Shown: positions 1-7,872 of the stretch, piece by piece | Layout of the letters: each line of letters begins with the position of its first letter | Position numbering within the stretch: position 1 is the first letter of the stretch | Translations under genes and position numbers: made by a program | The notes under the pieces: generated by a model | The model's database searches: none | What the model was told of the DNA's origin: nothing | What the model saw: the letters and a program-made list of their open reading frames with translations, nothing else | Assembly (NCBI RefSeq): GCF_010723575.1 | Contig: NZ_BLKZ01000001.1 | Location: forward strand, 5,084,001-5,148,000 | Length of the DNA stretch: 64,000 bases | Reading direction: 5' to 3' | From: Mycobacterium bourgelatii | GTDB lineage: Bacteria > Actinomycetota > Actinomycetes > Mycobacteriales > Mycobacteriaceae

Positions 1-942
1 TTCTCGCTGCGGCTCAGCGAGATTCGCGCCGTCGGCGTCGGTGAACTGCTGGCCCGCATCGAGCGGCTGCGCCGCCTGCTGGATGCCGAAGGTCTCTTCG
101 ATCCGCGCCTCAAACGGCCAATCCCGTTTCTGCCCCACACGATCGGCCTGATCACCGGTCGCGCCAGCGCGGCCGAGCGGGACGTGACGACGGTGGCCAC
201 CTCGCGCTGGCCCGCGGTGCGATTCGCCGTGCGCAACACCGCGGTGCAGGGACCCAACGCCGTTTCACAGATCGTCGAGGCGTTACGGGAACTCGATCGC
301 CACGTCGAGGTCGACGTGATCGTGTTGGCACGCGGCGGCGGCAGCGTCGAGGACCTGCTGCCGTTTTCCGACGAGACGCTGTGCCGTGCCATCTCGGCCT
401 GCCGCACGCCGGTGATCAGCGCGGTCGGCCACGAACCCGACAACCCGTTGTGCGACCTGGTCGCCGATCTGCGCGCCGCCACTCCCACCGACGCGGCCAA
501 GAAGGTGGTCCCCGACACCGCTGCCGAACAGCGCCTGATAGACGACCTGCGCCGGCGCAGCGCGCAGGCGTTGCGCAACTGGGTTCACCGCGAGGAGCGA
601 GCGTTGGCCCACCTGCGTAATCGGCCGGTGCTGGCCGACCCGCTGAAGATGATCACGACACGCGCCGACGAAGTGGATCGTGCCCGCTCGGCGCTGCGTC
701 GCGACATCAACCGACTGATCCACGCCGAGAGTGAGCGCATCGGTCACCTCGGCGCGCGCTTGGCGACGTTGGGCCCGGCGGCCACCCTGGCCCGCGGGTA
801 TGCGGTCGTGCAGACCGTGACCGGCACCGATACTCAGATACTGCGTTCGATCGACGACGCCCCCGCCGGCACCAAGCTGCGGGTGCGGGTTGCCGACGGC
901 GCCATAGCCGCTGTGAGCGAAGGACACACCCCACATGACTGA
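1..942 (+). CDS. xseA: Exodeoxyribonuclease VII large subunit (5' partial)
   Basis: Catalytic subunit of exonuclease VII, which degrades single-stranded DNA to oligonucleotides. The frame is open from base 1, so the N-terminus (OB-fold, about 100 residues of a roughly 415-residue family) lies outside the window; 313 codons are present. Visible family motifs are the ITGRASAAERD block, the ARGGGSVEDLLPFSDE block and SAVGHEPD, followed by the long helical region typical of XseA. The stop overlaps the xseB start by 8 bp, so the two subunits are translationally coupled as in most bacteria. Identity is secure; only the start is missing. Confidence 0.95.
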   Translation, partial: FSLRLSEIRAVGVGELLARIERLRRLLDAEGLFDPRLKRPIPFLPHTIGLITGRASAAERDVTTVATSRWPAVRFAVRNTAVQGPNAVSQIVEALRELDRHVEVDVIVLARGGGSVEDLLPFSDETLCRAISACRTPVISAVGHEPDNPLCDLVADLRAATPTDAAKKVVPDTAAEQRLIDDLRRRSAQALRNWVHREERALAHLRNRPVLADPLKMITTRADEVDRARSALRRDINRLIHAESERIGHLGARLATLGPAATLARGYAVVQTVTGTDTQILRSIDDAPAGTKLRVRVADGAIAAVSEGHTPHD

Positions 943-1177
943 CGAGTCTTCTGCGGACACTCCTATTACGCCTATTAGTCAGCTCGGCTACGAAAAATGC
1001 CGAGATGAACTAATCGAAGTCGTGCGCCTTTTGGAGCAGGGCGGACTGGACCTCGATGCGTCGCTGAAACTATGGGAAAGAGGCGAACAACTAGCTAAAC
1101 GGTGCGAAGAGCACTTAGCTGGCGCCCGTCAGCGGGTGACCGATGCACTCGGGTCCGGCGACGCCTCGCAGGACTGA
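935..1177 (+). CDS. xseB: Exodeoxyribonuclease VII small subunit
   Basis: An 80-residue helical protein that binds the C-terminal region of XseA to form the holoenzyme. The sequence contains the family core LGYEKCRDELIEVVRLLEQG, then GLDLDASLKLWERGEQLAKRCEEHLAGA. Length is normal for XseB. The ATG lies inside the last codons of xseA (8-bp overlap), so expression is coupled. The reading frame ends 41 bp before the steroid dehydrogenase start. Confidence 0.95.
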   Translation: MTDESSADTPITPISQLGYEKCRDELIEVVRLLEQGGLDLDASLKLWERGEQLAKRCEEHLAGARQRVTDALGSGDASQD

Positions 1178-1202
1178 CCCAAACCAAAATACTATTCCAA
1201 AC

Positions 1203-1216
1203 TGGAACACGTTTCA
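1203..1216 (+). promoter_or_regulatory. KstR-type operator upstream of 3beta-HSD
   Basis: The sequence TGGAACACGTTTCA fits the mycobacterial KstR consensus TNNAACNNGTTNNA at every fixed position. It lies 2 bp before the chosen ATG (1219). A TACTAT -10-like hexamer sits at 1190-1195, so the box would overlap the transcription start, a good repressor position. A second small palindrome (TTCCA-AAC-TGGAA, 1195-1207) overlaps it. KstR represses cholesterol-catabolism genes, matching the downstream gene. The match is seen directly; binding is inferred. Confidence 0.65.
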
Positions 1217-1218
1217 CT

Positions 1219-2349
1219 ATGCTTCGCCGCATGGGTGATGCATCTCTGACAACCGAACTCGGCCGCGTCCTGGTTACCGGAGGCTCCGGCTTCGTCGGCG
1301 CCAACCTGGTCAAGACATTGCTCGACCGCGGACATTTTGTCCGTTCCTTCGACCGGGCGCCGTCGCCACTGCCGCAACACCCGCAACTGGAGGTGCTGCA
1401 GGGAGACATCACCGACAGGGCAACCTGCGAAGCAGCGGTGGACGGCATCGACACGGTCATCCACACTGCGGCGATCATCGAGTTGATGGGCGGCGACTCG
1501 GTGACCGAGGAATACCGGCAGCGCAGTTTCTCGGTCAACGTCGGCGGCACCCAGAACCTGGTGGAGACCGGTCAGAAGTCCGGCGTCAAGCGGTTCGTCT
1601 ACACGTCATCCAACAGCGTGGTGATGGGTGGCCAGAACATCGCCGGAGGCGACGAGACGCTCCCCTACACCGACCGGTTCAACGACCTCTACACCGAGAC
1701 CAAAGTGGTCGCCGAGAAATACGTCTTGGGACAGAACGGCGTCGAGGGCATGCTGACCTGTGCCATCCGGCCCAGCGGCATCTGGGGCAGCGGCGACCAG
1801 ACGATGTTCCGCAAGCTGTTCGAAAGCGTGATCAAGGGCCACACCAAGGTCCTGGTCGGCAAGAAGTCGGTGAAGCTGGATAACTCTTACGTGCACAACC
1901 TGATTCACGGTTTCATCCTGGCCGGCCAACATCTGGTGCCCGACGGCACCGCACCCGGGCAGGCGTACTTCATCAATGACGCCGAACCGATCAACATGTT
2001 CGAGTTCGCCCGGCCGGTGGTGGAAGCGTGCGGCGAAAAGTGGCCCAAGGTAAGGGTTCCCGCTCCGGCCGTGCACTGGGCGATGACGAATTGGCAGCGG
2101 CTGCACTTCCGGTTCGGGCTCCCCGCACCCCTGATCGAGCCGTTGGCCATCGAACGGATCTCAACGGACAACTACTTCTCAATTGCCAAGGCGCGCCGCG
2201 ATCTTGGCTACGAGCCGCTGTTCACCACCGAGCAGGCCCTGGCCGAATGTCTGCCCTACTACATCGAGTTGTTCAACAAGATGAAGGGCGAGGCTCAGGC
2301 CGCCAAGAAGGCGGGCAAGCGCACCCCGGCGGCCAGCGGATCGCGTTAG
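1219..2349 (+). CDS. 3beta-hydroxysteroid dehydrogenase/isomerase family (Rv1106c-like)
   Basis: NAD-dependent oxidation of 3beta-hydroxy-5-ene steroids such as cholesterol to the 3-keto-4-ene product, the first step of mycobacterial sterol catabolism. The 376-residue protein has the extended-SDR Rossmann motif TGGSGFVG (residues 20-27), the TSSNSVV serine region (about 130) and the catalytic YTETK (Tyr158/Lys162). I chose ATG 1219 (MLRRMGDASL) because the M. tuberculosis protein begins the same way. An upstream in-frame start at 1102 lies inside xseB and yields unrelated sequence. A KstR-like box directly precedes it. The gene converges on the esterase with a 4-bp gap. Confidence 0.92.
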   Translation: MLRRMGDASLTTELGRVLVTGGSGFVGANLVKTLLDRGHFVRSFDRAPSPLPQHPQLEVLQGDITDRATCEAAVDGIDTVIHTAAIIELMGGDSVTEEYRQRSFSVNVGGTQNLVETGQKSGVKRFVYTSSNSVVMGGQNIAGGDETLPYTDRFNDLYTETKVVAEKYVLGQNGVEGMLTCAIRPSGIWGSGDQTMFRKLFESVIKGHTKVLVGKKSVKLDNSYVHNLIHGFILAGQHLVPDGTAPGQAYFINDAEPINMFEFARPVVEACGEKWPKVRVPAPAVHWAMTNWQRLHFRFGLPAPLIEPLAIERISTDNYFSIAKARRDLGYEPLFTTEQALAECLPYYIELFNKMKGEAQAAKKAGKRTPAASGSR

Positions 2350-2353
2350 GCGC

Positions 2354-3892
2354 TTATCGGAAGCTCACCATCTGCCGACCCCACGCGGATCGGATGCGTG
2401 CGTCCGGGTCGTGCAACAGAGCATCGTGCTTGTCGATGACCAGGCAGGCCCGGTCGGGGTCCTGATATGACGGCCATGCCGGCTCACCGGCCGCACCTTC
2501 CGGCTTTCCAAGGGTGGCGAAGTTAGTCCACCGGCGCCGCATCCGTTCGGATATCGCGAACGCGGTCTTGGCGCCGCCGAGCTTGAGCGTCGGATCCTTG
2601 GGCATACCGAGATTGCCCCAGACGTAAGGCAATTCGGTGGCATGCGCGGCACGCACCTGCAGCAGTTTCAGCAACGGCGTCGCATAGTCGAACCGGTAGA
2701 GATATGTCGGGGCCACCTCGTGGTGGCCGTCGGCAAGCCACAGTGTCGGCATCCGGAAGCCGACATCGGTGGCGATGCTGAGGTAGCGCGACTTGGGCCG
2801 GTGGCGCGCGTAGGCCGAAACGATCTCCTCTTCGGAGGGCAACTGCAGGTCGGGTTGTTCGGCGGCGATCTGGGTGAACATCGACGTGATCGCGTGCGGA
2901 GTAATCGGCATCAGCGGCGACCTCAGCAGCCGGAACAGCGCCGCCTCGTGCTTGTTGGTGCCGATGATCAGCGGGATTGGAAGCAGGCGGCCCTGCTGAG
3001 CCAACTTCACCGGATAGTCATGCAGCAAGTCGCCGTCGATGATCGGGACGAACGCCAGCGTGCCGGGGTTGCGGACGGGCACTTCATCGAACACTTCGCG
3101 CGCGGCCGCCACGAACGCCGCCGTCGACACCTCCGGGACCTTCGCAATGTCCGACGGGCCGAGCCCAAGCTTGTCGAGGACGCATTCGGCGACCCGGCGC
3201 CCCCGCTCCCGGTCGTACACCGACGTGGCCGGCGAGCTCTGGGCGATCCCCCGGGCGAACAGTCCCTCGGCCGCCGGGCTGGCCAGCAGCGTGGTGACGA
3301 TGCCTGCGCCGGCCGATTCACCGAACAGCGTCACCCTGGCGGGATCGCCGCCGAATGCCGCGATGTTGTCGCGTACCCACCGCAGCGCGGCCAGCACGTC
3401 GTGCAGGCCGACGTTGGCGTCGAACCGCTGTCCGGATGCGCTGAACGACGACAGGTCCAGGAAGCCCAACGCGCCCAGGCGGTAGTTGACGGTCACCACG
3501 ATCACGTCGCCGTCGCCGGCCAGCCGCGTGCCGTCATACAGGGGCTGGCTGCCCGACCCCATCACGTAAGCACCGCCGTGCAGCCACACCATCACCGCTT
3601 TGCCGGCGCCGGGCTCGGTGCCGGCCGGTGCCCAGATGTTCAGACTCAGGCAGTCCTCGCCCTGCGGTGCGCCGAGGTCGAGCGGCATGTTCGGAATCAC
3701 GGGTTGCGGGCAGGCCGGCCCGTTGCGCGTGGCGTCGGCGACCTCGGTCCAGCGCCGGGGTGGTTCGGGTGCGCGAAAACGCAGGTCGCCGACCGGCGGT
3801 GCGCCATATCGAAGGCCTCGCCATACCTTGACGCGCCCTACCTGGCACCCACGGACGGGGCCGTAGCTGGTTTCCACGACGCAGTTGTCCAT
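2354..3892 (-). CDS. Type-B carboxylesterase / para-nitrobenzyl esterase family
   Basis: Alpha/beta-hydrolase of the carboxylesterase type-B family, expected to hydrolyse small carboxylic esters. The 512-residue protein has the HGG oxyanion-hole motif (105-107), the EDCLSLNIWAP signature near residue 79, the nucleophile elbow GESAGAG (Ser193), an NKHEA segment that likely carries the acidic triad residue, and a HATELPY His near the C-terminus. There is no signal peptide. M. tuberculosis, as I recall, carries this gene split into two ORFs (Rv1104/Rv1105); here it is one intact frame. Natural substrate unknown. Confidence 0.9.
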   Translation of the reverse strand: MDNCVVETSYGPVRGCQVGRVKVWRGLRYGAPPVGDLRFRAPEPPRRWTEVADATRNGPACPQPVIPNMPLDLGAPQGEDCLSLNIWAPAGTEPGAGKAVMVWLHGGAYVMGSGSQPLYDGTRLAGDGDVIVVTVNYRLGALGFLDLSSFSASGQRFDANVGLHDVLAALRWVRDNIAAFGGDPARVTLFGESAGAGIVTTLLASPAAEGLFARGIAQSSPATSVYDRERGRRVAECVLDKLGLGPSDIAKVPEVSTAAFVAAAREVFDEVPVRNPGTLAFVPIIDGDLLHDYPVKLAQQGRLLPIPLIIGTNKHEAALFRLLRSPLMPITPHAITSMFTQIAAEQPDLQLPSEEEIVSAYARHRPKSRYLSIATDVGFRMPTLWLADGHHEVAPTYLYRFDYATPLLKLLQVRAAHATELPYVWGNLGMPKDPTLKLGGAKTAFAISERMRRRWTNFATLGKPEGAAGEPAWPSYQDPDRACLVIDKHDALLHDPDARIRSAWGRQMVSFR

Positions 3893-3987
3893 GGACTCCT
3901 ATCTACCGCCGAGCAGACGCAAAATCCCACGATTGGGGCCGAAATCACGCGAGTTTGCGTCTTCTCGCGCGTAATGTTGCGCTGCGC

Positions 3988-5178
3988 ATGAACACCGAAT
4001 TCACGCTCACCCAGAAGCGCGCTCTCGCGATCATCACGCTGATCGCGCTGCTGTTCGGCGCGTATTTCCTGCGCCAATACTTCGTGCTGATCGTGGTCGC
4101 GGCGGTCTTCGCCTACCTGTTCACGCCGCTGTTCAATTGGTTCAACAAGCGCGTCAACACCGGCTTGTCGGCCACCTTCACCCTGTTGTCGGCGCTGGCC
4201 GTCGTGATCGTGCCGGTGGGGCTGCTGGTGGGGCTGGCGATCGTTCAGATCGCCCGGATGGTCGAGCACGTCGCGGACTGGGTCAAGGCGACCAACCCCA
4301 GCGAACTCGGCCAGAGGACCCTGCAACTGGCGAACGACTTGTTGGCCCGGATCCCGTTCGCCCATGTCACCGTCACCGAGGAACAGCTGCGCAAGGCGAT
4401 GGTCACGGTCGCGCAGACGGCCGGCGAATGGTTGCTGCACTTCCTGCAAAACACCGCGGGCAGCCTCGCCGGCGCCATCACCTCGGCGATCATCTTCCTG
4501 TACGTATTCGTCGCTCTGCTGACCAACCAGGAAAAGCTGCGCACCCTGATCGGGCAGCTCAACCCGCTGGGCGAAGAGGCGACGGACCTGTACCTGAAAA
4601 AGATGGGTTCCATGGTGCGCGGCACCGTCAACGGCCAGTTCGTCATCGCGTTCTGCCAGGGCGTCACCGGCGCCGCGTCCATCTACATCGCCGGGTTCCA
4701 CCACGGCTTTTTCATCTTCGCGATCGTGCTGACCGCGTTGTCGATCATTCCGCTGGGCGGCGGCATAGTGACCATCCCGTTCGGCATCGGGATGATCCTC
4801 TTCGGCAACATCGGCGGTGGCATCTTCGTGGTGCTCATCCACTTGCTCGTGGTCACGAACATCGACAACTTCTTGCGCCCGATCCTGGTGCCACGAGATG
4901 CCCGGCTGAATTCCGCGCTGATGCTGCTGTCGGTGTTCGCCGGAATCAGCATGTTCGGCCCGTGGGGCATCATCATCGGACCGGTGCTGATGATCATGAT
5001 CGTCACCACCATCGACGTCTACCTGGCGGTCTACAAGGGCGTCGAATTGAAACCGGTCGAGCCGAAAGCTGGTAAGCGCAGCTGGTTGTCTCGCGGCTCG
5101 CGCGACGACACCGACGCCGGCGACACCGACGCCGACGACACCGAGGACGAGAGCGCGGCTAAGTCAGCCGCTGAGTGA
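3988..5178 (+). CDS. AI-2E family multi-spanning membrane protein (Rv1101c-like)
   Basis: Integral membrane protein of the AI-2E (YdiK/PerM) transporter family; substrate unknown. The 396-residue protein has a paired hydrophobic N-terminus (residues 10-80), a central soluble segment, and the C-terminal transmembrane bundle with the conserved LSIIPLGGGIVTIPFGIG loop and NIDNFLRPILVP. An acidic Asp/Thr-rich tail follows (last 35 residues). ATG 3988 (MNTEFTLTQK) was chosen over 3955 because family members begin there. Its 3' end overlaps the convergent dienelactone hydrolase by 20 bp. Neither mazE3 nor mazF3, which I recall between these genes in M. tuberculosis, is present. Confidence 0.88.
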   Translation: MNTEFTLTQKRALAIITLIALLFGAYFLRQYFVLIVVAAVFAYLFTPLFNWFNKRVNTGLSATFTLLSALAVVIVPVGLLVGLAIVQIARMVEHVADWVKATNPSELGQRTLQLANDLLARIPFAHVTVTEEQLRKAMVTVAQTAGEWLLHFLQNTAGSLAGAITSAIIFLYVFVALLTNQEKLRTLIGQLNPLGEEATDLYLKKMGSMVRGTVNGQFVIAFCQGVTGAASIYIAGFHHGFFIFAIVLTALSIIPLGGGIVTIPFGIGMILFGNIGGGIFVVLIHLLVVTNIDNFLRPILVPRDARLNSALMLLSVFAGISMFGPWGIIIGPVLMIMIVTTIDVYLAVYKGVELKPVEPKAGKRSWLSRGSRDDTDAGDTDADDTEDESAAKSAAE

Positions 5179-5956
5179 GGAACTCGACCACCCGCTTGCG
5201 GGCTTCATACGCCGGCTGACCGTCGACCTCGCGAACCTCGTCGGTCAGCACCGAGTGCGCCATCTTGGTGAAGCCGTGTGGGTTGCCCGGGCCGGAATCG
5301 ATCTCGATCACTTCGAATGCGTCGCCGAGCCGCTTCTTGAGCGTCTGGAACCGTTCGCCGGGGGCCATCTTGTCCTCGCTGAACCGCAACCCGATGGCGC
5401 ACAGGCCGTCGTTCGCGCAGCGGTCTGCGATGACGCCCAACTCGACCTGACTCAGTCCGGGATCGCGGCGTTGTGCGGGCGTCAGCGGGAAAGGCACCGA
5501 CGGCTGGCTGAGCACCGGAGCCAACACGCTGTCGTCGACGGCGGCCGCCAGCGCGAAACCCCCGGTGAAGCACTGCCCGATCACGCCGACGCCCTTGCCC
5601 GGCGTGGACGCATTGAGGTCGCGGGCCAACGCCCGCAGGAACAGCGCCACCGGCCGCTGCTTGTTGGTGGCCAGCGCTGCAAATTCCCGCGCCACACACA
5701 CCCGCGCGATCTGCGAGGCGATATAGGCCCCGGACACCGGCCGGCCCGGAGTGCCGAACAACGACGGCATGGCGACGGTGAAGCCGTTGTCCACCAGATG
5801 GTTCCCCAGGGCCAGCACTCCCGGATGGATGCCCGGCAACTCGGGGATCAGCACCACCCCCGGGCCCGACCCCTTGCGATAGACGTCGTGCGTGTAGCCA
5901 CCGCCGGTGAAAGGCGCCGCCGACCAACCGGTCAGGTCCGCTGCGGGTGCGGTCAT
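5159..5956 (-). CDS. Dienelactone hydrolase family protein
   Basis: A 265-residue alpha/beta-hydrolase of the dienelactone hydrolase family, which opens lactone or ester substrates with a Cys-Asp-His triad. Visible residues are Glu39 (LIPELPG, equivalent to the family Glu36), nucleophile Cys129 in the elbow GQCFTGG, Asp195 in SEDKMAP and His227 in GNPHGFT. No signal peptide. The 3' end overlaps the convergent membrane-protein gene by 20 bp. I do not recall it at this position in M. tuberculosis, so it may be a lineage-specific gain or a loss there. Physiological substrate unknown. Confidence 0.88.
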   Translation of the reverse strand: MTAPAADLTGWSAAPFTGGGYTHDVYRKGSGPGVVLIPELPGIHPGVLALGNHLVDNGFTVAMPSLFGTPGRPVSGAYIASQIARVCVAREFAALATNKQRPVALFLRALARDLNASTPGKGVGVIGQCFTGGFALAAAVDDSVLAPVLSQPSVPFPLTPAQRRDPGLSQVELGVIADRCANDGLCAIGLRFSEDKMAPGERFQTLKKRLGDAFEVIEIDSGPGNPHGFTKMAHSVLTDEVREVDGQPAYEARKRVVEFLTQRLT

Positions 5957-5992
5957 AGAGGTCCCTACCTGTCTTTCCGTATCCGACGAGAG

Positions 5993-6670
5993 CTAACGAG
6001 TGTTCGGTAACGGCGGCTGCGACTGGGTTGCCGCCGCGAGCGTGCGGAATTGATCGGCGGTCCCCGCTCCGGTGATCGCGATCTGGGTCGGGCCGGAGGG
6101 ACTGGCGATTCTGGTCGTCCAGACCGGCTCGAACCCATTACCGTCCTGGTCGGTTCCCTCGTAGACGATCCAGGTGGTGCCGGAGACGTCGACCGTCCCG
6201 GTCGGGTGCATGCCCGAATGGATGGACGCGATGAGCTTGTCCTCGTCGGCGTTGCTCTGGGTCAGGCTCAGGTACATCCCGGTCGGACTGATGTATCCCA
6301 CGGTCGACGTGGGCGCGTTCAGCCGCTGACCGCTGGCCGCGTCCGTGCGCCCGTTCTCGATACCCGAGCGGCCACCGGAGTTCGGCTGCCACCCCGCCGG
6401 CAGTTGAGGCAGCCGAATGGGGAACCCCAGCGTCACAGCGTCGGCCCGCAAGGCCGTCGCCGCATCGTAGGAGGGGATGGTGCCCCGGTTGGTCCCGCCG
6501 GGCTTGAACGAACACATTCCGACCATCCCGGCCAGCAGGATGCATCCGACGACCAGCGGCGCCAGCGACCAGAACATGTCACGACCGTCCTGCAGCACCC
6601 GCGGTTTGGCCGGCTTGGGAGTCGGCTGGGGTTCAACGGTCACTCCGCCAGTATCCCAGCTCCAGCTCAC
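5993..6670 (-). CDS. DUF4245 membrane-anchored protein (Rv1100-like)
   Basis: Single-pass membrane protein with an extracytoplasmic domain of unknown function (DUF4245). A short Pro-rich cytoplasmic segment is followed by one transmembrane helix (about residues 33-55, WSLAPLVVGCILLAGMVGM) and a roughly 160-residue outer domain with YISPTGMYLSLTQS and the terminal ITGAGTADQFRTLA. The start is ambiguous: GTG 6670 (225 residues) or GTG 6643 (216 residues, beginning VTVEPQPTP); neither has a clear ribosome site. It is divergent from glpX, sharing a very short intergenic region with it. Function unknown. Confidence 0.8.
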   Translation of the reverse strand: MSWSWDTGGVTVEPQPTPKPAKPRVLQDGRDMFWSLAPLVVGCILLAGMVGMCSFKPGGTNRGTIPSYDAATALRADAVTLGFPIRLPQLPAGWQPNSGGRSGIENGRTDAASGQRLNAPTSTVGYISPTGMYLSLTQSNADEDKLIASIHSGMHPTGTVDVSGTTWIVYEGTDQDGNGFEPVWTTRIASPSGPTQIAITGAGTADQFRTLAAATQSQPPLPNTR

Positions 6671-6698
6671 CGATCAGCTTCTGGGACAATCTCTGAGG

Positions 6699-6762
6699 AT
6701 GAACGACGGGCTCCAACCTTGAACGAAGGGCTCCAACCTTGAACGAAGGGCTCCAACTATGA
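6699..6762 (+). promoter_or_regulatory. Three overlapping mini-ORFs in tandem 20-bp repeats leading into glpX
   Basis: Three near-identical 20-bp units occupy 6701-6758. Each can be read as a 7-codon ORF: 6699-6722 (ATG, MNDGLQP), 6719-6742 (TTG start, then NEGLQP) and 6739-6762 (TTG start, then NEGLQL). Each TGA overlaps the next start by 4 nt, and the last one overlaps the glpX ATG as ATGA. The period of 20 shifts the frame at every step. A purine-rich GAAGGG within each unit could act as ribosome site. This may be a translational relay or simply a multiplied ribosome-binding region. Confidence 0.5.
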
Positions 6763-7841
6763 CTTCTCAGGGACCACGTTCGACCGCGGTGGCGGACCAC
6801 GATCCGGCAAAACCGCGGACGACGCGCGGGGAAGCCCCGGACCGCAACCTGGCCCTCGAGCTGGTGCGTGTCACCGAGGCCGGCGCCATGGCCGCGGGCC
6901 GCTGGGTGGGTCGCGGCGACAAAGAGGGCGGCGACGGCGCAGCGGTCGATGCGATCCGTGAACTGGTGAACTCGGTGTCGATGCGCGGCGTCGTGGTGAT
7001 CGGCGAGGGCGAAAAAGACGAAGCGCCGATGCTCTACAACGGCGAAGAGGTGGGCAACGGCGACGGCCCCGAGTGCGATTTCGCGGTCGACCCGATCGAC
7101 GGCACCACCCTGATGAGCAAGGGCATGCCCAACGCCATCTCGGTACTGGCGGTGGCGGACCGCGGCGCGATGTTCGACCCGTCCGCGGTCTTCTACATGA
7201 ACAAGATCGCCGTGGGCCCCGAAGCAGCGCACGTGCTGGACATCACCGCCCCCATCGCCGAGAACGTCCGCGCGGTCGCCAAGGTCAAGGGACTGTCGCC
7301 GCGGGACATGACCGTCTGCATCCTGGACCGGCCGCGGCACGCCCAGCTGATCGCCGACGTCCGCGCCACCGGCGCCCGCATCCGGCTGATCACCGACGGT
7401 GACGTGGCCGGTGCCATCTCGGCCTGCCGTCCCCAGTCCGGCACCGACATGCTGGCCGGCATCGGCGGCACGCCAGAGGGCATCATCACCGCCGCCGCCA
7501 TCCGCTGCATGGGCGGCGCCATCCAGGCGCAATTAGCACCGAAGGACGAGGCCGAACGCCGTAAGGCGCTGGACGCCGGCCACGACATCGAGCGGGTGCT
7601 GACCACCGAGGACCTGGTGTCCGGGGAGAACGTCTTCTTCTGCGCCACCGGAGTGACCGACGGCGACCTGCTCAAGGGGGTTCGTTACCAGCCGGGGGGC
7701 TGCACCACCCAGTCGATCGTGATGCGGTCGAAGTCGGGCACGGTGCGCATGATCGAGGCTTACCACCGGCTCTCGAAGCTCAACGAGTACTCCGCGATCG
7801 ACTTCACCGGCGACAGCACCGCCGCCTATCCCCTGCCCTGA
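6759..7841 (+). CDS. glpX: Fructose-1,6-bisphosphatase, class II (GlpX)
   Basis: Hydrolyses fructose 1,6-bisphosphate to fructose 6-phosphate, the gluconeogenic step mycobacteria need when growing on lipids. The 360-residue protein shows the class II metal/phosphate motif DPIDGTTLMSKGMPNA, the GEGEKDEAPML block and GGTPEGI. There is a poorly conserved 30-residue N-terminal extension before NLALELVRVTEAGA. ATG 6759 is preceded by three tandem repeats carrying GAAGGG. fumC follows after 31 bp on the same strand, so the two probably form one transcript. Confidence 0.95.
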   Translation: MTSQGPRSTAVADHDPAKPRTTRGEAPDRNLALELVRVTEAGAMAAGRWVGRGDKEGGDGAAVDAIRELVNSVSMRGVVVIGEGEKDEAPMLYNGEEVGNGDGPECDFAVDPIDGTTLMSKGMPNAISVLAVADRGAMFDPSAVFYMNKIAVGPEAAHVLDITAPIAENVRAVAKVKGLSPRDMTVCILDRPRHAQLIADVRATGARIRLITDGDVAGAISACRPQSGTDMLAGIGGTPEGIITAAAIRCMGGAIQAQLAPKDEAERRKALDAGHDIERVLTTEDLVSGENVFFCATGVTDGDLLKGVRYQPGGCTTQSIVMRSKSGTVRMIEAYHRLSKLNEYSAIDFTGDSTAAYPLP

Positions 7842-7872
7842 CCCATCCCGGATAGCGAGGAACCTTTTCAAA

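Noticed and set aside
1102..1218. N-terminal extension of the 3beta-HSD
   Set aside because: It overlaps xseB in another frame, encodes Arg-rich sequence typical of shadow frames, and the recalled M. tuberculosis protein starts at the 1219 equivalent.
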